Positions 1 to 14,300 of a stretch of DNA of 64,000 nucleotides are shown here, in pieces. Every line of letters begins with the position of its first letter. Position 1 is the first letter of the stretch. The notes beneath the pieces were generated by a model. That model did no database searches. It was not told the origin of the DNA and saw only the letters and a program-made list of their open reading frames with translations. Origin of the DNA: Heterostelium album PN500. Taxonomy: Eukaryota; Evosea; Eumycetozoa; Acytosteliales; Acytosteliaceae. Where the stretch lies: positions 558,001 to 622,000 of the forward strand of contig NW_008805073.1 of NCBI RefSeq assembly GCF_000004825.1, read 5' to 3'. A program made the translations under genes and the position numbers.

Positions 1-3000
1 TAATTGAATTCTGTTTCAATCGATGTGCATATCCATCTACACACTTCTCGTCGGTAACCAAAAACAAAGCATTCCTATTGGTATTGAGAATAATGATGTA
101 TTGGTAAGTTGTTATGAAGAAGTAGTACTACCTCAAACATTAATATAATGTTAATGGGCAAACAAACTGATTGATTTTGGTTGGTTGATTGATGATTCTT
201 TTTTCTTTTCTTTTCTTTGTTTATTTTAATGATATTCGTTTCGTTTGGTTTGGTTTGGTTTGGTTGGTTTGGTTTGGTTCAACAAAGTTTTGAAGCAGGA
301 CTGCCTATTCCCAGTCTTGAGGGTTGGGGTGAGAGACTGGTATACTATTGTATCATGAAGAATCATATGTCGTTGGAACCGCAGATTGCTGATGTTCAAA
401 AGTGTATCGATCTGTTGGTGAAGCTCATGCATGACAGTGTGCACAAGATGCGTCTGCAATTCCAGACGATCTATCACGGTCTGCAAGATTCTCGACAGGC
501 AGCAATCACTGCACCGATCAACTCATTTTGGTACTCACAGTTGTGGCATATACTGTTTACGAGTGATCCACGAAAGATACCGTATCAAATACACGAAACC
601 ATCTATCAAACATATCGTGTCATCTCACTCCTCTCGATTCCACGCAGTTCTCAAGAGAGTGCTTCCGGCTCGCCAATCTTTGTCGCTCTGCTAAAGTACC
701 AGGAAGGCATGGCCAAGTACATCAAGGAGATGACCTATCTGACGCCGTTCATCATTGACAAACAACCAGGGGTAAACCTCGTACAGCTCGATGTGTTGGA
801 GAGCGAGGATTTCCTCAAGTGTACATTTGCATACACCATCAGCGCGTCACAGAAGATTCGCGATGAATTCAAGAGTTTGTTGATGAAGAAATACAAGGAC
901 ACACGTGCCGACAAGCAGACTGTCACCAACTCACTGAAATACTCGATCAAGACAAATCCCGATGTCAGTTTGAAGGGTATCATCGGTATTTGTCGTGACA
1001 TGCTCATGGCACTTGGAGTTCATCATGTCGACCCCGTGACGATGTCCACTTTCTTTTACTATATGAATCACATCATCTTCCATCTAAAAGTGCAACTGAA
1101 TGACACTTACACACGTCGTTTCGTTCCGCTACTGACCGACACGGTTTGGCCAATCTTTGAAATCGTTTTGCGCGAGACCAACATCTATACGCTGAGAGAG
1201 GTCAAGCCTATATTCTCGCTGTTTAAAGACTCACTTAGCATTGTCTCACTGGTTAGATACACTTCGTTTCAGTCTCCACCTACATTCATCGTCAACTTCA
1301 AGTCGCAATCGAAACATCTCTTTGAATCGATGGCACAATACCCTTCGTACGTAAGAGATCAACTGGACGACATGATAGAGATGAGCGACAATCCAAACTT
1401 TACCGATTCATTCTACCAGGTTTACAACTCGTTGTCCGAAGACCTACAATACGAGTACGGCGCAGAAGTAGAGTTTGGATTCGAACCAACACAAGAGCAG
1501 ATCGACGAAACTCTATTCAGCTCAATCATTGCAAATCATGTGCGTTGGATCGACATGTTTTTAATATGGGGACAAACTCAAATCGATTCGGAATGGTTTG
1601 ATGCTTTCTCCATGATATTAAGAGGTAACAAACAATTGAAACAACAAATGTTAATAGTTAACTAACTAACTATCAACATCTATCTCTAGAGATAATAAAG
1701 AATAAATTGAAAATTGCAACTCCTTTGATGAAGTACTGTCAGTCGGTTATCGATACGAATACTCCAACTTTGACGGATACCCAGATGGCATCGTTGAAGA
1801 AATATTACTATATGTTGGTGCCACCTACGGATAAGCAACAACAGCAATTGTTGAATGCATCGAAACCGTCACCGGCACTTTCAATGGTGCCTCTCAGCAC
1901 TCAGTCTTCCTATAGCACCATTCAGAAGGAGGACTGTCCACTCGGTCTCAATTGTACAAAGATAAGAAATCCCGATCATATTCTCCGATATCGTCACGTT
2001 CAACTTGAGAAAGGATACAGTGGTCCCACTCCAAATCTGCCGTCAAAGAGCATGATGGTAGGTGGATCTTTTAGCATGGGTAGACCATCGGCCGCACAGG
2101 GAGCAAGCGCAATTGACTTCAATACTCCATTCGACCCATTCGACCAACCACTTGCCAAACCAATTCCAGCGGCCGACAAGAAAAAGACTAAACTCTTGGA
2201 CAACTTTGGTAGCTCCAACTCTTCCTTCCACCAAAGAAGAGAGAAAGCACGAATTGCACAAATGGAAGCACATCTACCAAAAGTTGAAGATCTACACAAA
2301 ATCATTTTATCGTGGAATGTTGAAATGTTAAATCAAGTTGTATGTTAAATATATTGATTAATTAATTATTATTTTTGAATTGAGAATTAATTGACTAAAC
2401 AAATACATTTAAATTAGGACGCCAATCTAAAAGTTTTACCAACTTCATTTGAAAATCTATCGGAATATATCCAGATTTTCCAACCATTGTTACTCCAAGA
2501 GTTTAAAGGTCAATTGTTAAAGGCGGTGGAAGAACTTGAACCAAGTGGTACACAATATGTTTTGGATGATGTGGCGAGAGAAGGTGAATTCCATGTCGTT
2601 CTATTTTTCTTGGATGGTGACGAAGAGTTTTCACTTGAGGATTTGGTTTTGCTGCAAAAAGAGATTCTCGGTGTCAAGTTTGAAGTGTTTGGTAAGATTG
2701 AGAATAAAGGCAAAAAAGAAAGAAAAGATAAGAACTCGGCTCGTTGTGCCTACATTAGTGTTAAGTTCCATCAGTTGGAGAAGATCGGTCTTTTGAAACA
2801 CATGAAGATCAAAACACAATGGAACATTCAGAAACTCACGAGTCTTTCCACCGTCAACAGAGAGTATCTAGCTTTACACCTGGTTGGTAAAATCCCATTG
2901 GGTAGCTATATTATCTCACCGGCGCTGGCCATCACCAACCAAGAACGTACTAACAATGTCGTCATCCCACCGGCACTGCACAACAAGCTGCTAAGTGAGC

Positions 3001-4993
3001 TGAACTCCTCACAGATGGAGGCGATCTATCATTCGCTGATTCCACATGGATTCACCTTACTTCAAGGACCTCCTGGTACTGGTAAGACAAAGACCATCAT
3101 GGCCCTTCTTTCGGTGTTGCTCAGTACGCCACTGGACTCAAAGATCAACTCGACGGCGCCACCAAAGATCCTGGTATGTGCTCCCTCCAACGCAGCAGTC
3201 GATGAAATTGCATCGAGAATTATCGATGGTGATATGTTTGACAAAGATGGTAACTCATATGTACCAAGTGCCATTAGAATTGGACAACCAAGTGCAATCT
3301 CTAGAAAAGTTCAACAGATTTCACTTGAATATCTTTTGGAAAAGAATTCAAATGATCCATCGACTTCATTAAATTTTGAACAATCCAAGATTATATCTGT
3401 TAGAGAAAGTATGTAAACATATTATTTTATTTTTATTAATATATATCATAAGTTGTATTAACAAACATTTCGCTTTTTATAAATTAATAGAACTTGCAGA
3501 AATAAATAGTTCACTGGAAAGTGTTAAACAAAAAATCTCTACTTTACAAAGATCGCTTGGAACATCACTTGGAACGGCCACTGACTCTACAAGAGATCTT
3601 ACCACTCTTTATCATGAAAAGGATAGACTCTTTAAGGAAATTCAAGCTACCAAAGATAGTGAAAAAAAAGTATCTGATGTTTTGGAGTCGGCAAGAAAGA
3701 ATATGGCTCACTCTTTGCTCAACAAATGCAATATCATCCTCTCAACTCTCTCGGGTAGTGGTCACCAAGAAACGTTTTCCGCCATCAAAAAGTTTGATGT
3801 TGTTATCATTGACGAAGCTGCACAGGCAGTGGAACCATCGACACTCATTCCTCTCAAGCACAACGTAATGAAGTGTATCTTGGTAGGTGATCCCAATCAG
3901 CTGCCACCCACCATTATTTCGAGAATGGCATCGCAATACCAATACGAGACAAGTCTTTTCCAGCGACTCTCTAGCTGTGGTATACCACAACAGGTCCTTA
4001 AAGTTCAGTATCGTATGCATCCTAGCATCTCAAGGTTCCCTTCACGTCATTTCTATATGAATGTTCTCGAGGATGGTCCCAATGTGAAAAACTATACTGA
4101 GGAATTCTATAAAGATCCTAGATTTGGACCATTCATTTTCTACGATATCTACGACAGTAACGAAGAATCTGGACCTGGTCATTCGCTCAAGAACGTCACC
4201 GAAGCCAAGCTGGTCGCTCTCCTCATTACAAATCTTGAAAACTCATTCCCAAATATCAAGAAATCTATTGGTGTCATCACTCCTTACAAGCAACAGGTAC
4301 ACGAAATAAAGAGGCGTATCAGTCCTGTCAATCAAGATATAGATGTAAGCTCAGTCGATGGTTTCCAAGGTCGTGAGAAGGATATCATTATATTCTCGTG
4401 TGTGAGAGCTCATAGAGGTGGAACCATTGGTTTCCTTTCTGATGTGCGTAGAATGAATGTAGGTCTAACAAGAGCACGTTCCTCTCTAATTGTCATCGGT
4501 AATTCCAACCTATTGAAACTCAATCCAGATTGGGAAGCATTGGTAATGCATTCAATAAATGTACTGAATGGATGTAAGTATAAAATCAAAGGAGCACTGT
4601 TTATATTTTAAAATCACCTCGTGCTAATATATTTTCAACATAGATTTCCCGATATCTTCAAAGCACATCGAATCAAATTTCTTACCTATGAAACCAGCAT
4701 CAAACAATGTTAATTTCACCAATCCAAATCAAGCAAAACCAATTCTCAAAGTAAAGATAAAAGAAATGGAGGAGTTGACCAAGAATGACCGACCAAAAGA
4801 GAACGCAAATCGAAATGGAAATGGAAATGGAGATGTCAAAGCAGAGAAAAAGATTACATTGGAGAGTCAACATTTTGAGAAATATAAAAACCCAGACGAA
4901 AATGAAATAGATAAGGATAAAGAAAAAGATAAAGATAAGAAGAGAAAGCATGAGATCGATGAAACAATTGCTGTAAAGAAGGAAAAGATTTAA
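1..4993 (+). CDS. Senataxin/Sen1-like SF1B RNA-DNA helicase, 5' partial
   Basis: The gene enters the window already in frame, so its N-terminus lies upstream. I read six exons (3-103, 288-1624, 1690-2339, 2418-3408, 3491-4573, 4644-4993); the lengths sum to 1,503 codons plus stop. The C-terminal half holds a complete UPF1-family helicase core: Walker A GPPGTGKT (about 3068), IDEAAQAVE with GDPNQLPPT (3800-3910), QYRMHP (about 4005), VDGFQGREKD and VGLTRAR (4350-4480). A region before the core resembles the Sen1 segment reading YIQIFQPLLLQEF. The tail after the core is Lys/Glu-rich and likely disordered. Known role of the family: 5'-3' unwinding of RNA-DNA hybrids in the nucleus, transcription termination and R-loop removal. 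The Met at 217 lies inside the first intron and is not the start. Confidence 0.93.
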
Positions 4994-5157
4994 TATAAAT
5001 TTAAATATTATATTATATTCAATTTTTTTTTATAATATAAAAACCAATACTTAAATTCGTTGTTATTATTATTTTAAATACATATTTGTTTTCTTTTGTT
5101 TATATATTCTTTCTCTAAAACAAAAAATACAAAAAAAAAAATAAATGTTGGTAAATC

Positions 5158-7216
5158 TTATTGACTGATAGCAACTGGAACTTTACTCTCTGAAGAGTCA
5201 TAGAGCATTTCAGTTTCCTCGGCGTCGTGATCACCATCTCCAGAATGTACAAGTCCCTCCAAACTTCTGTGGTTGGACAAAGCTGCAATTGTCGATGGAT
5301 CAACGGGCAGCAGTGATTTTCTTCTAATCATTGAAATTGGTTTCTCACCATTCTCTGGTAATGCTGAAATATTTGATGTGATTGGTCTTGGTTGTTGAGG
5401 TTTCTTTTCTTCTGTAATCTTATTTGTTTTTCTGTATAATAAATTAATTAGTATAAAATTTATTGGTTCATTTCATATTAAATTTACCTTTCTTTATATT
5501 GATCTGATATTCTATTAAATGTTTCTACATCAATATCCATAAATAATTTTAATGAACTAAATGATAAACTTCTGATGGACCTTTTATTTAAAAAGATAAA
5601 GTAAAAATTAGTTAAGCTTTTTTTCTCTAGATCTAAAATGTATTATTATATTATATTTACTTATTCCAATGATTATTTGAATTTTCATATAAAACCTGGT
5701 AAAACAATTTAAGTACATTTGGTAAACATGTCTTGGAAGATACAAGAGAAACCACATGGTCATTACTCCATAACAACAATGCTCTTTCTGCTACTTGGAA
5801 ATGCTCACTATTGAAACATTTAGTGATCTGTTTGAATAATGGGATATAGATTCTCATGAACTGCTCTTCACCAATGGAATTCAAAAGGTCTTCAATTTCA
5901 TACAAGAATAAAACTTCTTTCTGGCTATTTCCAACTGGCCACATTCTAAGAACCGTTTTGAATACCACATCAGAGAGTGTTGGATCCTTTTCGATGAACT
6001 GAGTGATACAGTATCCCAAATGTGAGCAATATACAGAGTATGACTTTGGTTTGTGTAGTGGTAATAAAACTTTAACTAAAAACTGTTTATGTTCATCTTT
6101 CAAAGGGACTGCAAAACCATTAATAATACTAAGATAATAACTAATTAGTTCAAATTTTCTTTAAAGAATAGATAATAATAATAATAATAAATATTAACAC
6201 AAACCTTCCAAGAACTTCTAAAATCTCTGAAACACCATTATGTTGATATGACTCATAAACAAATGTACAAAATAAATCCTTGATAGCTGTTCTAATAAAT
6301 CCTCTCAGTGCTATAAACTTTCCATATATTCTATGAAGTGTTGTTTTGAGATAATCTCTTTCTCTTGGATCCTCACTATCAAAAAGATCCAATAACTGAT
6401 TATTTAAAATGCAATTGTTTAGTACAAATATATTAAATCATTAGCACCATTAGATATTTGATAATTTACCTGTAATACAAATTTTTGGTCAACAAATGCT
6501 TTGGCAATATGGGTATTAAATATAGGTGAATCAATAAATCTTAAAAGAATTTCATATACAATCTGAATGTGAAGCCATGCTGGTTCGAGAATCGGTTCAT
6601 CCTCCTCGGGATCGTACATCACACCATATGGATTCATTCTAGGTGGTAGAGGTCTGAAAAGATTGATCGATATCATTTCAAAGAGTGCCTCATATACAGC
6701 CTCTGTATATGCATCTTTTGAACTTGAAAGATAATCGACACATTGTAAAAGAGCCTCTCTCTTTATACTCTTTGACTTGCTATCAGCTTCACTATCTGAA
6801 AAATCAAACAAAGCACAACACTGTTTTAATTTTAATAATAAGAGATTTGGTCTTTCCTCTGGTGGTACAACTATAGAATGACATTATTAATTATTATTAA
6901 TATTATTTTTCTTAATTAAAAAACTATTAATAGTTTCTAAAAATAAATTACCATTAAAAGCTGGAATTTGTTGTAATTCACTGGAGGATTTTTCATGAAA
7001 TCTACTGGATGCACTTCTCCTTAGATTAATGGTATTCTTAATTGGTATCTCTGATTTTGGTGTGAGGGAAATACCTTTTCCTGAAGGTGAGGTAGGAGAA
7101 CCTGCAACTCCCGAAGCTGATTCCTAATTTTATATTTAACATTTCAATTGAATATTAATTTTAGTTGTTGCTCATTTTTTTCAAAGATTTCCAATATTTA
7201 CTTTTGGACTTTTCAT
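5158..7216 (-). CDS. psrA: PP2A regulatory subunit B56 (B' family)
   Basis: Seven exons on the minus strand (7216-7202, 7123-6952, 6870-6470, 6395-6205, 6128-5661, 5580-5488, 5431-5158) give a 537-residue protein with consistent phases. The first exon encodes only MKSPK. After a Ser-rich N-terminal leader comes a full B56 HEAT-like core with hallmark strings: [58 protein letters not shown] and [14 protein letters not shown]. The C-terminal tail is short and acidic. B56 subunits direct the PP2A catalytic core to its substrates; in D. discoideum the single B56 gene is psrA, with roles in development and chemotactic signalling. Nothing looks broken. The minor uncertainty is the tiny first exon, chosen because it supplies the only upstream ATG in phase. 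Confidence 0.93.
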
Positions 7217-8335
7217 GACTATAATATTGTAAACAGTTATCGATGTTTATGCTTCACCTATCTATGCAATTTATTTTATTATCTATCTATCTATCTACAA
7301 AATATAATATGAAATATATGAATCTAAAATATTATTTAAAAAACCAGAGTTTACTGTATAAATAATTGAAAATAAAGATATTGATGACTTATTAAGTAAT
7401 GTTAATTCGCTTTTTTGATATTATTTTTTCTGATGGAATTAAAATAAATTAAATTGGTTGATTTAATCTTTTACTTTTAAAAAAAAAGAGCAAGAATTTC
7501 TTTTAATAGTAGATAAACAAATGTTATGTTATGAATAACAAAAAAAAAATTTTTAAAGAGGAGAGGTGAAACAGAACAGAACAAAACAAGAGGAAGGGAA
7601 GAGAAGATTTAATAGCGACAATTAAATATATATATAAATAAATTTATTTTTTATTGACAAAAATATATAAATTCAATAGTTGAGTTATAATTGTTGTTAT
7701 TGTTGTTGTTGTTTGTTGTTGTTGTGGTTGTAGCAGTATAGTTCACCCTTCTCATTTACATAAATATTTAAATAAAATAATAAAAAAAAACACAAATTTC
7801 AAATTTGAATGAGTGTATGTGTGTTGGTTTGTTGGTAGTAAGATTTATGTGTTGTACTTAAATATGTATATTTATTTAGTATAAAGAAAAGTTATTATTA
7901 TTAAAACAAACTAACCAACTAGCTAGCTTGTGAATATTTAAAAAGAAAGAAAGAAAGACAGATTGATAAAGAAAACAACTTAAAGTCTAACATTTAAAAA
8001 CAAAAAACAAAAAAAGATAAAGTTTTTTTAATTATAATAAATTGAAGTCATTTTTTTTAATTTTTTTTATCTCGCTTAAAAGATTCCTTTTTTGGAATAT
8101 TAAATCATTTAGGAATGTGGGTTGTTTTCCCCAATAAAATAAATTTATCTTTGAAATTTTAAAAAGTTGTAGTGCAGATCGTTCATTTGAATAATGAATC
8201 TGATCAATCTGAAAATCAATCTTGCAAGAAAATAAAATAAAAAGTAAATTCAATTGGAATGTGATAAATAATAATATTTGTTTATTGTTTTGTTGTTTGT
8301 TTTTATTTTAAAAATTATATATATTATATTTAAAT
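7217..8335. other. Intergenic: psrA upstream region and PARP gene 3' flank
   Basis: AT-rich DNA holding a ctat tetranucleotide run (about 7258-7297), a purine-rich block (about 7555-7610) and GTT-rich repeats (about 7690-7735). No supported gene. A 73-codon open frame at 8032-8253 on the minus strand has low-complexity Ile/Lys/Phe composition and is probably chance. Confidence 0.6.
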
Positions 8336-11300
8336 TTATTTAACTTGAACTAAATATCTCATTCTGACTTGAGCTACATCATATACAATGTATTCATTCA
8401 TGTTCAATGATGGACGTGGAGCGTCGGGGACAGTAGAATCTACTTGGTATTGAACGGGTGTTGCCAATGGGATGGTAACACCGTTGTTGAGAACGATGCT
8501 GTTTGCAAAGTCGGGACCTCTATTTCCGATACCTTTGGTACTGTTGGAACCGGTCTGAGCGGCCTCCATGTAGGTTGCTTCGAAGAATTCTTGCATCTTA
8601 CCGAGTGCGACCTCCGAGAGCAAGAGGAACTCATCGCCAGAAACATTGGAGTGACAATAGTTGATGGATTTCTCAAACATGTCGGCAAAGTAGATACCCT
8701 TGCCAAACATGTAGCCAGTGGCTGGTGCCTCTGCCGGTGCCACCTTGAGTCCCTGTGAGAGAATCGAGAGGTAGTTGGTGGTCTTACTTCCGTGCCACAA
8801 GAGGAAGTGGTTGTCGAGGTTCTTGCAACGTGCGGTGAAACGCTCGGCTTCATCCTTACGCTGCAGACGGAATATATTTACAATAGTCTTGTGGCTGGCG
8901 CCAGTGTTGACGGCGTAGCTGCGGAGTGCATCAAACTCGGGGGTGTTGTGCTCGATCTTCTCAAGTGAACAACCGACCGCTTTCAGACAGTAGTCGAATG
9001 GATGCAGCTTCTTGTTGGAGTGAGCGGCCAGCAAGATCTTTGAGACAATCTCAAGCTCATCGAGGTTCTGGAGCAACTGGATCTTTGCTCCAATCAAACG
9101 GATGTCAGAGAGCACCTCCATCTTGTAAGTGGCAAACTCGGTATGTGGAATGAGTTCGTAGAATTGGTTGGACAAGTCGACTTGTTCCTCTCCATTCTGA
9201 GTGATTGCTTTGAAGTCTTTCTCTTTCTCTTCGCTCAACTTCTTTTCGCTCTCGACGAGATCCTTGAGTTTTCCGAGGATCACGAGTGCCTTGTGGATGG
9301 TGTCGTGTGACAAACGACCGAGTGGCATGATGTCGGTGTTGATTCTCAAATTCTTGAGTTGCTTCTCAATGGCGACGACATCGCAGAACTGACGCATCAC
9401 TTCTTGGAGTGGGATTGGCAGCTTCGATGCTGGATACTTGTCGTATTTGAAGGGCTTGAGAACCTCACGCTTCTTACGGTCGTAACGGTCGATCTCAATG
9501 AGATTGTACTTCTCTGGAACACGGACGAATGGGTTGGTCTCATTGAACTTGTCAAAGACGACACCGGACTTCATCTTGAAGATCTTTTGGAATTCGGCAA
9601 TACCTTCTTCTTTGCTGTAGGCGGTCTTTTGATAGTTTCCGGAATGACCGATTCTACCGTAACGATTGAAGAGAATAAAGTTCTGGTTGTTCTTGTTAAA
9701 GAGCAGTTGGAGAATGTAAAAGTTGTTCTTTCCATACATTCCGGCCTTGGCGTCGACCTTGGTCATGAGAACATCGTAGATGACACCATTGTCGTCGACG
9801 TAGACTTCGCAGTTTGCTGCCATGTCTGAGAAACGATCGACCACTGCTGGCAAGAGCTTGGGTGGCTCTTCGGCATTCTTGGCTTTGATCTTGGCCAAGT
9901 ACTTCTCGACGTCCTCTTCGTAGTTGACAGAGGTGTCCCAGTTGGTAATAACCGAGGTTTCACGAGTTGGAAGTGTGTTCTGTGGAATTGGCTTGGCACC
10001 GAGTGAGAGAAGTGCGGCATACATCTTTCCAGAGTCTTGGAGCGATGCGTAGTAGCTGGGAGTACGCTTGGCAATGTCTTGGACGTCGACTGGTGCGCCA
10101 CTCTTGGCGAGCAAGTTGAGCAACTTGACATTCTCAAAGGAACCGTACGAGGTTGGATTGACAATGTGATGGATGACGTTCTTCTTGTCAGTGTCTTGCG
10201 CAGTGAGACTTGGTTTGCGGGCGAGTAGCAAGTCGACATACTTCTCACTGTTGATACGGACGGCGTGCATCAATGGAGTCATTCCAAGGGCGTCGGGAGT
10301 GTTGATCTTGACAATGGGGATGAGTCGTTTAATGAGAGTATCGTTCTTGGTCATGATGGCGTAGATGAGCGGAGTCACCTTGTTGTCATCTTTGTATGGG
10401 AAGAGCAACTCCAAGTTTGGTGAGTTGTTGAGGAGTAGCGTTACCTCTGGCAACAGGTGTTCAGAGGTTGGGTTGGACTCCAAAAGCGCCAAAGACAGTG
10501 GAGTGTAACCTGCCTTGTCTTGGAGATTGATATCCAGTTTGTTGTCCAAGAGGAATTGGGTGAATTGGGTGTTCTGTTTCTTGGCGGCGTAGTGAAGTGG
10601 AGTGCGACCTTCGTTGTCCTTGACATTTGGATTCAATCCGAGATTGAGAAGTTTCTGTTGGATTCTTACGGACCAGTTGGTGACGGAACTTGGATAGAGA
10701 CCGATCATGTGGAAGAGATTCTGGTGGTGAGTTGTCGATTGTACTTCTTTGAGCTCACGAACCTTTGACAAGAGGGTGAGAGCGAGTTGGTACTTGTCGG
10801 CCTTGAATGCGTCGTGGAGTGCAGTAAAAGTGTCAAGTCCACTGTCCAACATGATAAAGGCGACACCCTGGTAGTTGTTCTGAACTACATGGTAGAAGAG
10901 ACCGACTGTTTCGATGTTCTCCTTCTTGACGGCAGTGTAGTATTTAACTTCGTCGGCATCTTGCACCTCAGAGTGTAAGGCATGTCCACCAAACAAACTA
11001 GCAGCATGTGATCTACCACGGTGATTGAAATGTGGTTGATGTTGATGTTGGCTACTGGTTTGCTTCTCGAGTAGACTCTTTTCATATTCCTCGAGTGACT
11101 GTCCAACTGGAACCTTGATAACTTTGAGTGTATACTTGGTCAAAGAACTGGAGACATTTGCATTCTTTTGGATCAAAGTGATAGCGCAATCTGGGTGTTT
11201 GAAAAAGAGAGCGAATCCCAGTGGAGAATTGTTATCTTTGTCCAAACGATTGATTTCCGCTTTACGTTGGAGCAAGTGGAGTGCAGATACTGTGGATCCA

Positions 11301-14300
11301 TGCTGAGCGGCGTAGAACAATGGTGTACGTCCAAAGTTGTCGGCAACATCCACCTTAATGGTTGGGTGAGAGCAGAGTGACGAGACTGTCTGGATTGGAT
11401 CGTAGGTAGCACCGTTACTCATGTTTCCAGTACCCATCTTTATGAAGCAGTAGTGGAGTGGAGTACGTCCGAGATTGTCAATGGCATTCAATGGTGCACC
11501 ACTACGGATGAGAAGATCTTCGATTTCAAACGAGGTGTTGGCGTCGGATGTCGAAAAGTTGATGCAGTAGTGAAGTGCGTTTCTGTTCTTGTTGTCACAG
11601 ATGGTGGCATCGGCCTTGTTCTTGAGGAGCAGAGAGATTGGATTCTCTTCACCCTCCATAGCGGCGTCACCAATGGAGTGCTTGTTCTTGCATGCCATGA
11701 TGAGAGCGGTTGCACCGTTGGAATCTTTGAGGTTGACGTTGGCACCCTTCTGGATGAGACGCTTCAACAATGGGAAGTGCATGGAGTTGCATGCCAAGTG
11801 GAGTGGTGACTGCTTGTGTTTGTTGACCAGCGACAAGTTGGCACCGCTGTCAACGAGGAGAATTGCGCAGTCAAATTTCAGACCCTCGATGGCCAGTACG
11901 AGTGGAGTCATATGACGCGAGTCGAGTGAATCCAATACTGTTGGCTTGGTGTCGAGCACCGCTTGGATAATGGCAGTGGAACCGGTCAAGACAGCATAGT
12001 GGACAACGGAACGTAGCGTTTCCTTGGCAGAGGTCTTCTTGTTTTGGTTGGCATTAAAGTTGAATCCACTGTCGTCATCCTCATCGGAATCCATATCGTC
12101 ATCAGAGTTAAATGCTTCTTCATCTTCATCATTTTCCTCATCTTCATCCTGATGTTCATTATCTTCGTCCTCATCGTCAGAATCGTGTTCAGCTGACTTG
12201 TTATTCTCAGCTGATGGACCGTCGATTTGCATCTTATCGCCACTTGCCTCTGGTGCTTTGGGAATGTGGTTGATAATCGAAGTGTTTGGCTTGGCTTTCT
12301 TCAAGAAGTTCTGGAGGAATTCGACAAAGATGGTGTCGAGCTGCTCGGCTGTGCATGCTCTCTCACCGTTCTCCTTCATCATGTTACGGTTTGGCTTGCT
12401 GTTGGTGTAGGTATCGAGCAATGTGAGGAGTGGAGTCATTCCATCCTTGTTGAGCTGGTCGACAATGGTTCCAATTTGTGGCGCGGCCAAAATGAGATTG
12501 GTGAGATCAGCGAAAATACACCAGAAATTCTTGTAGAATCGTGGGATGTGGTGGAGAATGGTCGATTTGTCTTCGTAGACTCCAGAGATAGATGCTCCAC
12601 GCTTTAACAGGAATTGGATGGCAGAGACATTCTCATTTTCGACGGCGAGCATCAGTGGAGTGCGACCCTTCTTGTCGGTGAGGTCGAGGTTGGCACCCTT
12701 GGAGATGAGAATATCTCCGACCAGGCTGATGGACTGAGTACGCTCCTCGATGGACTTGATAAACGATTCGTAGTTCTTTGTTTGGAAGGCGACACGCTTG
12801 GCCAGATAGTGGATCGATGACATGCCGTCCTTATCTTGGTGGTTGACTGACGAACCGCAGTTGTCAACGAGATAACGCACATTATTTACAATGGATTCGT
12901 TGATGTCTACGTTGAGCGATTGGAGGAGGATGTCACGTCCGTCCTCGTCGACGACATTGGCATCGGCTTTGTGCTCCATGAGATATTCAGTGATACGGAA
13001 GTGACCTTTCATGAGCGAGACAGAGAGTGGTGTCACTTTCCAGTCGTTGAGATCGTCCAACGGGAGCTTGAATTCCTCAATGAGATACTTGGTGATTTCA
13101 AACCAACCGTAAGCGCAAGAGTAGTGCAGTGAGTTGTTCTTGGTAGAGTCGACAACCTTGAGCATTGCATTCATGTGGAGCAGATAAGAGACAATGGTGA
13201 GATGTCCATTCTTGACGGCGAGCATCAACGGTGTCTTCTTGTATTTGTCCTTCTTTTCGATGTTGGCCTTGCCCTCCTCAACGAGAATCTTGACAGCATC
13301 GAGATGTCCTTGCATACAAGCCTTCATTAGCGGTGTATACTTGGTGATCTTCTCGGCCATTTCAACGTCGGCACCATCATTCAACAGAGTACGGATCGAA
13401 CCAAGCTGGTTGTGCTCGACGGCAACAAGTAAAGCGCTCTGCTTCTTCTTGTTGAAGGTATTGACGATCTCGTTGTCTTTGGACTTGGCAGCCTTGATCA
13501 ATGCCTTGATATTCTGTACACGACCATACTGTGCGGCGATCATCAAAGGCGACATTCCAGTGGCGGTAAAGTCGTTGAGCTCGACACCCTTGGCGATCAA
13601 GAGGTTCAAGCAGTTTGGTGTAGATGCAGCGGCGGCATAGTGAATTGGACGGAATTGGTTCTGATCAGGTCTGCTTGGCTCCGAACAAGACTCGAGTAGT
13701 TGCTTGAGATACTTCTCCTTCGGGTTGGCAGCAGCGCAATGCAGTGGAGTGATATAGGCATTGCCAATTGGCTTCTTGGTGACTGATGGCGACTTGAAAC
13801 TGGCAGAGAAATCTGCACCGCTGGTTCTCAACGACTCGAAATGCAAGTTGTTGAATCCGAAACCGGATCGCTTGACGAGTGTCTGAATCAGTTTCTCGGC
13901 AATCTCAATATTGGCAGCACGAACTGCCAGATGGATTCTATTGTTGACCATATCCTCCAAATTTGGAATCAACTTGATCAACTCTTCCAAGGTGGAGTAT
14001 TGCAAATTAGTCAAACCAAGTGCATAAGATGCAATATCTTCCAACAGACTATCATTCAAATCATACTAAAAAATAACCAATTGGTGTTAGTAAATAAAAA
14101 TAAGAATTCTCCTAGTACTATGTAATAATAATAATACATACCTCAGCTTCATAACTTTCACGATCATGAAGGAATGATTCCTTTCCTTCACGGTTACCTC
14201 TTGATGAGTTGACTTGACGGATGTGATGTCCGTAGGTGTAACGGTCGTAGGAACCGACAGACTCTGACTCGAAGCTTGGCATGTTTGGACGCTTCTTCTT

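Noticed and set aside
217-287. Met at 217 as the start of the senataxin gene
   Set aside because: It lies in a TTGG-repeat stretch between a clear donor (gtaagt at 104) and acceptor (ending 287); the upstream frame joins in phase, so this is intron.
8032-8253. 73-codon open frame on the minus strand
   Set aside because: Ile/Lys/Phe-biased, no domain, lies in AT-rich flank just past the PARP gene.
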